This document shows, in pieces, positions 9,121 to 19,645 of a stretch of DNA of 64,000 nt; the first letter of the stretch is position 1, and the number at the start of each line of letters is the position of its first letter. Position numbers and translations under genes: made by a program. The notes under the pieces are model-generated. The model saw only the letters and a program-made list of their open reading frames with translations. It searched no databases and was not told the origin of the DNA. The stretch covers positions 1 to 64,000 of the forward strand of contig JAIBEI010000048.1 of the NCBI GenBank assembly GCA_019459055.1, in the 5' to 3' direction. This stretch comes from Thiobacillus sp. (lineage in GTDB: Bacteria > Pseudomonadota > Gammaproteobacteria > Burkholderiales > Thiobacillaceae).

Positions 9121-9681
9121 ATGACGGCCAAACCCGAGGGCAGGCGCACCTGCCTTTACACCCCCTCGCAGCTCGACGCCATCGTCACCGACATGGCGCG
9201 CCAGGCAGCCGGCCTCTTGACCGGGCGCACGCGGGTTGCGATTGTCGGCATCCTGCGACGCGGCGCGCCCCTGGCCGACCGGCTGCAGGCGCGCCTGGCC
9301 GAGACCTACGGCCTCGCGGACTGCGTGCGGCTGGACCTGCAGATCAAGCGCTATGCCGATGACCTCACGCTGCTCTACCCCGAAACCCGGCTGACCGAAA
9401 ACCCCACCCACGCCACGCTCGATCTCGCGGATCACACCGTGCTGGTGGTCGACGACGTGATGTATCGCGGGCATTCCATGCTGCGCGCGGTGGAATACCT
9501 GGCGTGCCGGCAGCCGGCCGAGATCCGCACGGTGGTGCTGGTGGACCGCGGCGCGGCGAAACTGCCGGTGCGCACCGACATCGTCGGCGTCCGTCTCGAT
9601 GTCGCCCCCACGGACGTCATCGAATGCAATGTTCCGCCCTACGAGGACAGTTTCAGGATCGACCTGCTGCAGCCCGAATAG
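9121..9681 (+). CDS. pyrR: PyrR-like phosphoribosyltransferase
   Basis: A 186-residue type I phosphoribosyltransferase. The PRPP-binding loop reads VLVVDDVMYRGHS (about 105-117), close to the VDDVLYTGRT of PyrR. The family includes the bifunctional uracil phosphoribosyltransferase/pyr-mRNA attenuator of Gram-positives. In Gram-negatives the regulatory role is less certain, and an RNA-binding function cannot be judged here. ATG 9121 lies 10 bases after ubiD; an in-frame ATG at 9082 inside ubiD is less likely. It shares the pyrimidine theme with pyrC, 4 kb away, but on the other strand. Confidence 0.8.
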   Translation: MTAKPEGRRTCLYTPSQLDAIVTDMARQAAGLLTGRTRVAIVGILRRGAPLADRLQARLAETYGLADCVRLDLQIKRYADDLTLLYPETRLTENPTHATLDLADHTVLVVDDVMYRGHSMLRAVEYLACRQPAEIRTVVLVDRGAAKLPVRTDIVGVRLDVAPTDVIECNVPPYEDSFRIDLLQPE

Positions 9682-9749
9682 GCGCCCGATGGCATGAACT
9701 ATCATTCGTTCGATCGTTCATATTTTCATCCTCAACCTCAGGAGAGATC

Positions 9750-10292
9750 ATGAATAAATCCATGTTGACCGGTGTGATCGCAGGCGCCGTTGCGGTAACC
9801 GCGATCGGTGGCGTGGCAGGCTACAAGGCCCTGAATCCGGAACCGGAGTTTGCCGACGTGCTGGCAGTCAAACCGGTCACCGAAACCACGAAAACGCCCA
9901 AAGAGGTGTGCAACGAGGTGGCCGTCAACGAGCAGGCACCGGTCAAGGATCCCAACCGCATCGCCGGCACGGCGATCGGTGCGGTGGCTGGCGGCTTGCT
10001 CGGCAACCAGATAGGCGGCGGCACCGGACGCACGCTGGCCACCGTGGGCGGCGCCGCTGCGGGCGGCTACGCCGGCAACCAGGTGCAGAAGAACATGCAG
10101 GAAAACAAGACCGTCAGCCGCACCGAAACGCGCTGCAAAACCGTCTACGAATCGCACACCAAAACCGTGGCCTATGACGTGCGTTACCGACTGGGCGAGG
10201 AAGAGGGCCAGGTGCGGATGGATCATCAGCCCGGTGCGCGCATCCCGGTGAAGGACGGACAGCTGCAGTTGGCCGCGCCCGCCGTTCCCTGA
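9750..10292 (+). CDS. glycine-zipper 2TM-domain envelope protein
   Basis: A 180-residue protein with an N-terminal membrane anchor (LTGVIAGAVAVTAIGGVAG). A glycine-zipper repeat spans about residues 70-110 (AGTAIGAVAGGLLGNQIGGG and TVGGAAAGGYAGNQVQ), as in the Rickettsia 17-kDa antigen/SlyB-like family of envelope proteins. The C-terminal part is hydrophilic with a Cys pair (CNEVA and TRCKTVY). A clear AGGAGAG lies six bases before ATG 9750. Function is unknown beyond envelope association; homologues are often induced by envelope stress. Confidence 0.85.
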   Translation: MNKSMLTGVIAGAVAVTAIGGVAGYKALNPEPEFADVLAVKPVTETTKTPKEVCNEVAVNEQAPVKDPNRIAGTAIGAVAGGLLGNQIGGGTGRTLATVGGAAAGGYAGNQVQKNMQENKTVSRTETRCKTVYESHTKTVAYDVRYRLGEEEGQVRMDHQPGARIPVKDGQLQLAAPAVP

Positions 10293-10310
10293 CCGGAGAG
10301 GGTGCCGTCG

Positions 10311-10468
10311 TCAGTCGTGTTGGGGCGGCTTGGTGGTGAGCGTGGTTCCCGGCCGGCTGGTGTCGCTATCAGCGCCCGCCAGCCGCCCGATGCGTCCGAC
10401 CTCGTTCTCGTACCAGCGGCGTACTCCTCTTGCGGCTGATAGGTGCCGTCGCCATCCTGCGCCAGCAT
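10311..10468 (-). pseudogene. small gene with an apparent 1-base deletion
   Basis: Two overlapping frames join into one plausible peptide. The frame from ATG 10468 reads MLAQDGDGTYQPQEEY, then becomes low-complexity. One base out of phase, RRWYENEVGRIGRLAGADSD continues to TGA 10311-10313. The 158-base span is one short of 53 codons, as expected if a C was lost in TACGCCGCTGG near 10417. The peptide is acidic and hydrophilic and of no known family. It follows the small membrane gene at 10487-10705 on the same strand. A sequencing error would give the same picture. Confidence 0.35.
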
Positions 10469-10486
10469 GTCGCCCAGCCGGGCATC

Positions 10487-10705
10487 TTATCGAACGTCAT
10501 CGTCGCCGCCGCACCGGCGGCAGCCAAAAATGCTGAAGTAACGCAGGTAGAGCCACAACGCGCCCGGCAGCAGCGCCAGCCTCAGCCATTCCGATAGGGT
10601 ATCCGGCCACTGCTGCGCCTGCCAGGCGTCCACCGCCACCGGCAGCGCCTGAAACAAGGCCAGCAGCACCAGAAACAGCGCCATCACGCGGCAGCCGGGA
10701 TTCAT
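10487..10705 (-). CDS. small two-helix membrane protein
   Basis: A 72-residue protein with two probable membrane helices: VMALFLVLLALFQALPVAV (about 7-25) and LRLALLPGALWLYLRYFSIF (about 42-61). It ends in a Cys pair and an acidic tail (FGCRRCGGDDDVR). The ATG overlaps the dacB stop by three bases (ATGA arrangement), so it is probably translated by coupling. No family is recognised. The CxxC pair could bind metal, but this is only a suggestion. Confidence 0.7.
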   Translation of the reverse strand: MNPGCRVMALFLVLLALFQALPVAVDAWQAQQWPDTLSEWLRLALLPGALWLYLRYFSIFGCRRCGGDDDVR

Positions 10706-12243
10706 GGCACCGCCCCTTGCGGGCTGCTCCGATCCACTACGGGCTCTTGTGCCCTTAAGGGTAGAAGCCCGTGTGGAGTCGTATGCCCTAAAGGACTCCG
10801 ATCCACTACGGGCTGAAGCCCGTGTGGAGTCGTATGCACCCACTCCAGCAGGGCGCGCTGTGCCGCCTCGCTGCGGCGCGCGTTGGCGTGGTTGACCAGC
10901 ATGACGAAACTGACGCGCTGGCCGTTCAAGGTATACACATAGCCGGCCAGCGCGCTGACGCCGCGCAGGGAGCCGGTTTTGAGGTGCGCGCTGCCGCTGA
11001 AAGCGCTGCCATTGAAACGTCGCTTCAGGGTGCCGTCGCTGGCGGCAATCGGCAGTGCCGACTGGAACTCGGCGTGCAGCGGGCTGTTGTAGGCGGCCCG
11101 CAGCAACTGGTTCAGTGCATCCGCGCTGATGCGCTCGATGCGCGACAGCCCGGAGCCGTTTTCCAGTACCAGCTTGCGGGTCGGCACGCCGCGCTGCGCC
11201 AGCATCTCGCGCACCGCCTGCGCGCCTTTTTCCAGCGTCGCCGGTGCGCCGGATCTTTCCGCGCCGAGCGTCAGGAACAGGTTGCGCGTCATCAGGTTGT
11301 TGGAGTGTTTGTTGAGGCGGGTGAGCGCATCGGCCAGCGGTTCCGAGGCGAATTTCAGCAAGGGCTCGGTGCCGGGCGCCATCCCCGGCAGCGTCGCGCC
11401 GGTCAGCCTGCCGCCCGATTCCCCCCACAGCCCGCGAAAAATGAAATCGAAGGTCGCGGCCGGCTCGAACAGATTCAGCGCCCAGGCCTGCTCGCCGCAG
11501 CCGCGCGGATAGCGCCCGCTCACCACCAGTTCAAGGCGTTCGGGGTCGGGGATGGCGGGCGCGAGCGCATCCTTCCAGCCGTTGCATTCCGCGCCGTCGG
11601 CCAGCACCAGGCGCGAGGTCAGCGTCACCCCCGGCAGCGCGATGTCCGGCACGATCAGCACCTGTTCTCCGTCCGGCTTCAGGCGCAGCGTCGTCGCGTT
11701 GAAGTTGGCCACCAGCGGCCCCGGCGCGGCGTTGTACAGGGCCAGCGGCTCGCCGTCGAAGGCGCCGGGGTCGATTGCCGGCAGCTCGAAATGGCTGAGG
11801 TCGAGCACCAGATTGCCGTGGATGTGGCGCACCCCGCGGGCGCGCAGTTCGCGCTGCAACAGCCATATCCGTTCCAGCGTCAGGGTGGGGTCGCCATGGC
11901 CCTTGATGACGAGGTCGCCGTTCAGCACGCCGTCCGAAATGACGCCCTCCGCCCAGACATCGGTCGACCACGCATAGCCGGGTCCGAGCTGGTTCAACGC
12001 CGCGAAGCTGGTCGCCAGCTTCATCACCGAGGCCGGATTCAGTGCCGCTTCGGCATTGTGGCTGAGCACGGGTGCCGCTGCGTCCAGCGGCTGCACCACC
12101 ACCGCCACATGATCGAGCGGGATGCCGGCCTGCTTCAGCGCATCGGTGAAGGCTGCGGGAAGCTCGACGGCATGGGCGGACGCGACAAGGCATGCAAGCA
12201 GCAGGCCGGCGAGAAGAGGGCGGGCGATTTGGAAAGGCATCAT
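10702..12243 (-). CDS. dacB: D-alanyl-D-alanine carboxypeptidase/endopeptidase (PBP4)
   Basis: Penicillin-binding protein 4 type peptidase, trimming peptidoglycan cross-links in the periplasm. A signal peptide (LLAGLLLACLVASAHA) is followed by ASVMKLATSFAAL, the SxxK motif with the catalytic serine near residue 70. SNN lies in LNKHSNNLMTRNL and KTG in SAHLKTGSLRGVSALAG. ATG 12243 is chosen as the start because it directly precedes the signal peptide; the second ATG at 12240 is equivalent. The conserved domain ends near ALLEWVH. The following ~43 residues (from TTPHGLQPVVDRS) are encoded by palindromic repeats at 10727-10837 and are unlikely to be functional. Confidence 0.93.
   Translation of the reverse strand: MMPFQIARPLLAGLLLACLVASAHAVELPAAFTDALKQAGIPLDHVAVVVQPLDAAAPVLSHNAEAALNPASVMKLATSFAALNQLGPGYAWSTDVWAEGVISDGVLNGDLVIKGHGDPTLTLERIWLLQRELRARGVRHIHGNLVLDLSHFELPAIDPGAFDGEPLALYNAAPGPLVANFNATTLRLKPDGEQVLIVPDIALPGVTLTSRLVLADGAECNGWKDALAPAIPDPERLELVVSGRYPRGCGEQAWALNLFEPAATFDFIFRGLWGESGGRLTGATLPGMAPGTEPLLKFASEPLADALTRLNKHSNNLMTRNLFLTLGAERSGAPATLEKGAQAVREMLAQRGVPTRKLVLENGSGLSRIERISADALNQLLRAAYNSPLHAEFQSALPIAASDGTLKRRFNGSAFSGSAHLKTGSLRGVSALAGYVYTLNGQRVSFVMLVNHANARRSEAAQRALLEWVHTTPHGLQPVVDRSPLGHTTPHGLLPLRAQEPVVDRSSPQGAVP
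10727..10837. repeat. two copies of a REP-like palindrome inside the 3' end of dacB
   Basis: CTCCGATCCACTACGGGCT occurs at 10727-10745 and 10796-10814. GAAGCCCGTGTGGAGTCG, continuing GTATGC or TATGC, occurs at 10764-10786 and 10815-10837. In the second copy the halves are adjacent and form the dyad CCACTACGGGCT-GA-AGCCCGTGTGG. In the first they are separated by 18 bases. The elements stay in frame with dacB and extend it. Confidence 0.75.
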
Positions 12244-12443
12244 CGCATCATTATGCCGAATTCCCTTGCGCGGGTTTCGCGCAGGGCGCCCAACGATCAC
12301 CGGGCGGGAAAATCGTTCTTGGTCCGCATGCGCCGCAGCAGGCCATCCGGCGCGCGCTGATTAGCTTTGACGGCCGGACCGGGCGGCGTGTGTTCGTTCA
12401 AAATCTGCCCGCGTCCAGTCGGCAACCGCTTCGACTTTTCAAG

Positions 12444-14764
<2,321 letters not shown>

Positions 14765-14778
14765 ACCTGGATTCCCTT

Positions 14779-15633
14779 ATGAATAGAAAGTCTTTGCTCC
14801 GGCCCGGATTGTATCGAATTTGCGTGACGCTACCCGATCGTGTCCTGCGGCTGGCCGTGTCATGGTTCAGCAAGCGGCGTACCCACTGGACGCTGGTCCT
14901 CCTCGTGGCAGCCCTGCCTGCCCACGCCGACGTCGCCGACACGCTGCAATCGGTGAAGCCGGGCGTGGTCGGCGTCGGCGTCTTCAACCCCAGCGGCCGC
15001 CCGCGCGCCAACCTGCAAGGCACCGGCTTTGCCGTGCTGGACGGCACCTACGTCGTGTCGTGCGCGCACATTTTCGCCCAGCCGCTGGACAGCGAAAAAA
15101 AGGAAACCCACGCCGTCTTCATCGGGCGCGACCGCCAGATGACGGCGCGACGCGCCAAGCTGATTGCCACCGATAAAGCACGCGACCTGGCGCTGCTGAA
15201 AATCGAGGGCGCCCCGCTTCCCGCACTGACGCTGGGCGACTCGAGCCGCGCGCGCGAAGGCTGGCAGCTGTATTTCACCGGCTATCCCATTGGCTCGGTG
15301 CTCGGGCTCAACCCGTCCACCCACCGCGCCGGATTGGCCGCCATCATTCCCATTTTTACCCCGCTTCCCAGCGCCGCGCAGCTGAACGTGCGCACGGTGA
15401 AGCAGGCGCAGGACGCCTACGAAGTGTTCGAACTCGACGCCATCGCCTACCCCGGCAACAGCGGCAGCCCCGTATGGCATCCCGACACCGGCGAAGTGCT
15501 GGGGGTGCTCAATTCAGTGTATGTGAAAGGCGCGAAAGAAGCCGCGCTCTCCGCGCCCAGCGGGATCAGCTATGCCATCCCGGTGAAGTACGTGCACCGG
15601 CTGCTGGAGCAGGCGCTGCCGGGAGCAAAATAA
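14779..15633 (+). CDS. periplasmic trypsin-like serine protease
   Basis: A 284-residue S1-type protease without a PDZ domain. An N-terminal hydrophobic segment (WTLVLLVAALPAHA, about 36-50) is a late signal peptide or anchor. The catalytic triad is visible as His in YVVSCAHIFA (about 95-104), Asp in DKARDLALLKIEG (about 133) and Ser in AYPGNSGSPVWHP (about 219). The family includes DegP-like and other quality-control proteases; without PDZ it may act on its own. A later start giving a shorter leader is possible because the first 35 residues are basic and poorly signal-like. The gene converges on pldA. Confidence 0.8.
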   Translation: MNRKSLLRPGLYRICVTLPDRVLRLAVSWFSKRRTHWTLVLLVAALPAHADVADTLQSVKPGVVGVGVFNPSGRPRANLQGTGFAVLDGTYVVSCAHIFAQPLDSEKKETHAVFIGRDRQMTARRAKLIATDKARDLALLKIEGAPLPALTLGDSSRAREGWQLYFTGYPIGSVLGLNPSTHRAGLAAIIPIFTPLPSAAQLNVRTVKQAQDAYEVFELDAIAYPGNSGSPVWHPDTGEVLGVLNSVYVKGAKEAALSAPSGISYAIPVKYVHRLLEQALPGAK

Positions 15634-15752
15634 ACGGGCATTGGATCAACCGTTGAAACCAGGACTTTTCCCCCTGGGAATTGGGGCAGGATCTGGGGCC
15701 GAACACGATATTCCCGCTTTTTCAAGGCAGCGGTCACCCAGGCAAACCGCGC

Positions 15753-16823
15753 CTAGATGCCCTCGGTCAGGCTGACGCCGAGGCCGAACGACTGCTGGTT
15801 GTGGTTGTAGTCGATCAGCGATTCGCCGTAGCCGTTGAAATATTGCACATAGCCCTTCAGCCGCCCGTACAGGGGAAAGCTCCAGTTGAGCTTCACTGCG
15901 CCGTGGTTGTCCGTGGACTTGAAGTTGTTGCGCAGCAGCAGGGAGTAGGCGTTGCGGCCTTTGCGATACACCACCTGCAGGTCGCCATGTCCCAGGTAAT
16001 CTTCGATGTCGGGGTTGTCGTCGCTATCGGCGCCCTCGGGAATGCGGTACCAGGGGCGGATCAGCAGCGCCAGATTGTCGCGCTCGAACCCGAACTGCGC
16101 ATACACCCGGTTCCAGCTGCGCGACAGCCCTTCGCTGCGGCCATTCGACTGGTGCAGCATACCCAGGTTGATGAAGCGGCCGCGAAAACCGGCAATCTCG
16201 TAATCCGTGCGGTACGCCAGAATCATTTCCGGCTCGTAGTTGGTCTCGCGAAACGGCGAGGAAATCGTGTCGTTGTAGGCCTGCCAGAATGAGGTGATGG
16301 TGTAGCCGAACCACAGGTCGGCGTTGTCGTGACCAAATATGCCTTCCATTCCCTTGATCTTGAAGCTCAGCTGCAGCTCGGTCTCGAGTTTGTCGAGCCC
16401 CAGATCGGGCTGGATAAGCGCGCCCTGGAAGGGGCTGTTGTTGGGCGAACTGCTGTATTTGATCGGCAGGAAATAATTCGGGCGATGCGGCCTGAACAGG
16501 AAGGCGCCCTGCTTGGCTTCGTCGTCGAGCTCCCAGTGGCGCGATAGCGCCGACAGCAGCCCGGGGTCCGGGGGCTCGGCTTGCGCCACGGCAGGTGGGG
16601 GGGGCGGCGGTGAAGCGCTTTGAGAATCGGCCGGCGGAACCGGCGCGGCCTCGGGCTGCGCACGTCCGGACACGCGGTCGTAGCACACGAGGCGATCGAC
16701 ATCCGCCGGGATCGTGCTGCAGCCTTCCCAATCGGTGATCGAGGCGGCTTGCGCAGGGCCCAGCAGACCGGCGCCCAGCAGGGCCAGCAGGATGCGTCCG
16801 GGCGTATCGTATTTGTTCGTCAT
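15753..16823 (-). CDS. pldA: outer-membrane phospholipase A1
   Basis: OMPLA, a beta-barrel phospholipase activated by dimerisation when phospholipid appears in the outer leaflet. The signature HQSNGRSEGLSRSWNR has the catalytic His, Ser (+2) and Asn (+14) in the E. coli spacing. A signal peptide (LLALLGAGLLGPAQAA) and a proline-rich linker (PPPPPP near residue 75) precede the barrel. Alternating amphipathic strands and a barrel-like C-terminus are present. It follows the MBL-fold hydrolase gene by 9 bases on the same strand, so the two are probably co-transcribed. Confidence 0.94.
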   Translation of the reverse strand: MTNKYDTPGRILLALLGAGLLGPAQAASITDWEGCSTIPADVDRLVCYDRVSGRAQPEAAPVPPADSQSASPPPPPPAVAQAEPPDPGLLSALSRHWELDDEAKQGAFLFRPHRPNYFLPIKYSSSPNNSPFQGALIQPDLGLDKLETELQLSFKIKGMEGIFGHDNADLWFGYTITSFWQAYNDTISSPFRETNYEPEMILAYRTDYEIAGFRGRFINLGMLHQSNGRSEGLSRSWNRVYAQFGFERDNLALLIRPWYRIPEGADSDDNPDIEDYLGHGDLQVVYRKGRNAYSLLLRNNFKSTDNHGAVKLNWSFPLYGRLKGYVQYFNGYGESLIDYNHNQQSFGLGVSLTEGI

Positions 16824-16832
16824 TGTTGTCTT

Positions 16833-18263
16833 CTAGTTCAGGGTGATGCTGTGGCCGGGCTCCGGCGCCATCGCGTCCCAGCCGAATTGTTTGTGCAGGT
16901 CGGCGGCGAAGCCGGTTGCCACCGTTTCCTCGCCGTGCACCACGAAAACCTGGCGCGGCTTGTTGCGGAAGTGGCCCAGCCAGGCGAGCAGCGCGGTGCG
17001 GTCGGCGTGCGCCGACAGGCCGCCCAGGGTATAGATATCGGCGCGCACCGGGATGTCCTCGCCGAGCAGGCGCACGCGTTTGGCGCCGTCGACCAGGCGG
17101 CGGCCGAAGGTGCCGGCGGCCTGGAAGCCGGTGATGAGGATGGTCGATTCGCGGCGTGCCAGATTGGCGCGCAGATGGAACTTGATGCGCCCGGCCTCGC
17201 ACATGCCGCTGGCCGAAATGATCACGGCGCCGCCGGTGATGCGGTCGAGCGACTTCGATTCCTCGACGTCCTCGACGAAACTGAGCTTGCGGAAATGCGC
17301 CGCGCCGCCGTGGCGGCCCATCAGTTCATGCGTCTCGTCATCGAGCAGCGCCATGTGCTTGTAGGTGATTTCGGTGGCGGCGGTGGCCATCGGCGAATCG
17401 ACGAACACCGTCAGTTTGGGAATGCGCCCCTGCCGGGTGAGGTCGGCCAGCAGGTAGAGCATGTCCTGGGTGCGGCCCACCGCGAAGGCGGGAATGATGA
17501 CGTTGCCGCCCTTGCGCTCGATGGTGTCGTTGATCGCTTCCACCAGTTCGTCCTGCGTCGCTTCCATGCTCTTGTGGTCGCGGTTGCCGTAGGTCGACTC
17601 GACCACCAGGTAGTCGGCGTCGTGAATGTGCGTGGGGTCCTGCAGCAGCGGTCGCGCGGGCTGGCCGAGGTCGCCGGAAAAAACGATCTTGCGGCGCCGC
17701 TCGCCTTCGCCCACCCACACCTCGGCGATCGCCGAGCCGAGGATGTGGCCGGCGTCGCGGAAGGTGCAGCGCACTTGCGGGTGCGGCGAGATTTCCAGGT
17801 CGTAGTCGACCGGGTTCAGTTGTTTCAGCGAGGCCTGCGCCTGGGCCACCGTATACAACGGGGCGATGTCGCGCGACGGCAAGCCGGATTTCTTGTCGCG
17901 CCGGTCCATGTCCTTGCGGAAGCGGTTGAGGTTGGCGTACTCGGCTTCCTTTTCCTGGATGTGCGCCGAGTCCGGCAGCATCACCGCGAGCAGGTCGCAG
18001 GTGGCGCGGGTGGTGTAGATTCTGCCCTTGAAGCCGAGTGCGACCAGGCGCGGCAGCAGGCCGGAATGGTCGATGTGGGCGTGGGTGAGGATGACGAAAT
18101 CGATCGTGCGCGGATCGAAGGCAAAGGCGCGCTGGTTCTTGTCACGCGCCTCGCGGCCGCCCTGGAACATGCCGCAATCGACCAGGAAGCGCACGTCGTC
18201 GGCCTCCACCAGATAGCTGGAGCCGGTCACTTCGCGCGCCGCGCCGAGAAAAGTCAGTTTCAT
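16833..18263 (-). CDS. MBL-fold / beta-CASP RNA metallo-hydrolase
   Basis: A 476-residue metallo-beta-lactamase-fold protein of the beta-CASP type (CPSF73/YsyA-like). Metal motifs are LTHAHIDHSGLLP (HxHxDH), AGHILGSA and FSGDLG. The beta-CASP part contains IIPAFAVGRTQDMLY, SGMCEAGRIKFHL and GGLSAHADR. The C-terminal RMMBL region ends VFVVHGEE. These enzymes are RNA endo/exonucleases; the substrate here is unknown. ATG 18263 is preferred over the longer open frame because MKLTFLGAAREVTGS is the family's typical N-terminus. It follows the membrane gene at 18268 by 4 bases. Confidence 0.9.
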   Translation of the reverse strand: MKLTFLGAAREVTGSSYLVEADDVRFLVDCGMFQGGREARDKNQRAFAFDPRTIDFVILTHAHIDHSGLLPRLVALGFKGRIYTTRATCDLLAVMLPDSAHIQEKEAEYANLNRFRKDMDRRDKKSGLPSRDIAPLYTVAQAQASLKQLNPVDYDLEISPHPQVRCTFRDAGHILGSAIAEVWVGEGERRRKIVFSGDLGQPARPLLQDPTHIHDADYLVVESTYGNRDHKSMEATQDELVEAINDTIERKGGNVIIPAFAVGRTQDMLYLLADLTRQGRIPKLTVFVDSPMATAATEITYKHMALLDDETHELMGRHGGAAHFRKLSFVEDVEESKSLDRITGGAVIISASGMCEAGRIKFHLRANLARRESTILITGFQAAGTFGRRLVDGAKRVRLLGEDIPVRADIYTLGGLSAHADRTALLAWLGHFRNKPRQVFVVHGEETVATGFAADLHKQFGWDAMAPEPGHSITLN

Positions 18264-18267
18264 GATG

Positions 18268-18672
18268 TCACACCGGGTTTTGCAACAGTCTGCGGAAGGC
18301 AAGTCCTGCGATCGCCGCCCACACCAGCGTGCGCAGGCTCATGGCGATCACCGTGCGCTGCTCGTAGGCGCCGGCGGAAAGAATGTGCGCGCCGAAGGCC
18401 GCAAACGCGAGTGCGGTCGCCGCGGCAATGGCTACGGCCAGCCACGCGGCCCAGCGTTGTTGTCGCCACAGCCCGATGCCGGCGATGACATACGCAAAGC
18501 CCGCCAAAAAGTTGAACCACAGCACGAACGGCACGTAATTCCCGGCCGCGTCGCGCGCCGCCGCGTCGCCGAACAGGATCGTGCCGCCTTCCTTGATGGT
18601 CAGCAGGCCGAACCCGACTGCGACCAGGGAAATCGCCCAGATCGAGACGCCGCGTTTTGTGTGTGAGGGCAT
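18268..18672 (-). CDS. four-helix membrane protein, copy A
   Basis: A 134-residue protein with four probable membrane helices: WAISLVAVGFGLLTI, FVLWFNFLAGFAYVIAGIGL, AAWLAVAIAAATALAFAAFG and LRTLVWAAIAGLAF. No family is recognised. It is closely related to the protein at 22445-22858; long runs such as VGFGLLTIKEGGTILFGDAA are almost unchanged, so this is a recent paralogue pair. It is the first gene of a minus-strand unit with the MBL hydrolase and pldA. Confidence 0.8.
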   Translation of the reverse strand: MPSHTKRGVSIWAISLVAVGFGLLTIKEGGTILFGDAAARDAAGNYVPFVLWFNFLAGFAYVIAGIGLWRQQRWAAWLAVAIAAATALAFAAFGAHILSAGAYEQRTVIAMSLRTLVWAAIAGLAFRRLLQNPV

Positions 18673-18888
18673 GTTTATTGACTCCCGGTAAGCCTTCTCG
18701 CCTAATCTTGTAAAGGCGGGCGAGAGGCCGGATAAGCATTTGATGTGATTGCAATTATTCGGGAGCCAGTTTGAGAAAATGCCTGCCGGAACTCACCTTG
18801 CCGTTGATTTTACACCGGAGCAACTTCAGTCCGCCCACTGTGGGCTTCATGGTTCGCACCGGTTTCACCGGCTAGAAATCCCAGACGT

Positions 18889-19551
18889 TTACGCCTGTTT
18901 TGCACCGCATACACGCGTGCTGCCGATACCGTGAAGAAAAATGGGAAAAACCAGTTTCCCCTCAGCAACCAGTGATTTCCGTGCTTCTATAATGGAAACG
19001 CGTATCACCAGACCTTGAATGATGCCGGTGAACATGACGGCGGCGCTGTGCTCGTCCAGGTCCGGGCGAACAAGATTCTGCGCCTTGGCCTGGGTAATGA
19101 GAGCGGTCACCTTGGCCTCGTAATCCGCCAGAATGCTGCGAATCAGTTCCTTGATCTTTGGGTTTTTCTTCAGCAGTTGATCGGTAAATATCAGCTTGGG
19201 GATCGCTGGCACCTTGTCGACGAAGCCCAGGTGGGCGAAAAACATCTTCTCCAGGGAATCGAGCGGATCGCTGCCCTGATCGGCCGCCATATCTACCACG
19301 CTCATCAGCCGCCCCCGCACCCAGTGGACGACCGCCAGCCAGATCATGTCCTTGGTGGGGAAATGGCGGAAAATTGCACCCTGCGTGATGCCCACGGCGT
19401 TTGCCATGTCCTGCGTCGTCACGTCATCCACGCCCTGCTCGCCGGCAAGTTCCACGGCAGCTTTGATGATTTCTTCCTGGCGCTCTTCCGTCGATAGTCG
19501 TTGTCTGTGTTCGCTCATCTCTGTTTTGTCCCGTGTTTCACGTGATTTCAA
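18889..19551 (-). CDS. TetR-family regulator, paralogue A
   Basis: A 220-residue TetR protein with an intact N-terminal helix-turn-helix: IIKAAVELAGEQGVDDVTTQ, then DMANAVGITQGAIFRHFPTK (about 28-67). The C-terminal ligand domain ends FTGIIQGLVIRVSI. It is clearly paralogous to the TetR proteins at 22911-23495 and 34223-34885. The start is ATG 19551 or ATG 19518 (MSEHRQRL); neither has a strong ribosome site. It lies downstream of the patatin-like lipoprotein gene. No copy of the TAGT...ACTA operator seen near the other exporters was found before it. Confidence 0.88.
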   Translation of the reverse strand: MKSRETRDKTEMSEHRQRLSTEERQEEIIKAAVELAGEQGVDDVTTQDMANAVGITQGAIFRHFPTKDMIWLAVVHWVRGRLMSVVDMAADQGSDPLDSLEKMFFAHLGFVDKVPAIPKLIFTDQLLKKNPKIKELIRSILADYEAKVTALITQAKAQNLVRPDLDEHSAAVMFTGIIQGLVIRVSIIEARKSLVAEGKLVFPIFLHGIGSTRVCGAKQA

Positions 19552-19645
19552 AATTTCCAGGCGTGGCTGTCATGATGGCATTGGCAGGCCGGTAATGCTT
19601 TTTGTTGCGTGCGCCGCAGGCACATTTCCATGAGCTGGCGAGTTG

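Noticed and set aside
7572..9149. A 525-codon minus-strand frame opposite ubiD
   Set aside because: Antisense shadow of ubiD; composition is HRRDR-rich with no motif.
10822..12360. A 512-codon plus-strand frame opposite dacB
   Set aside because: Antisense to dacB, low complexity, no ribosome site.
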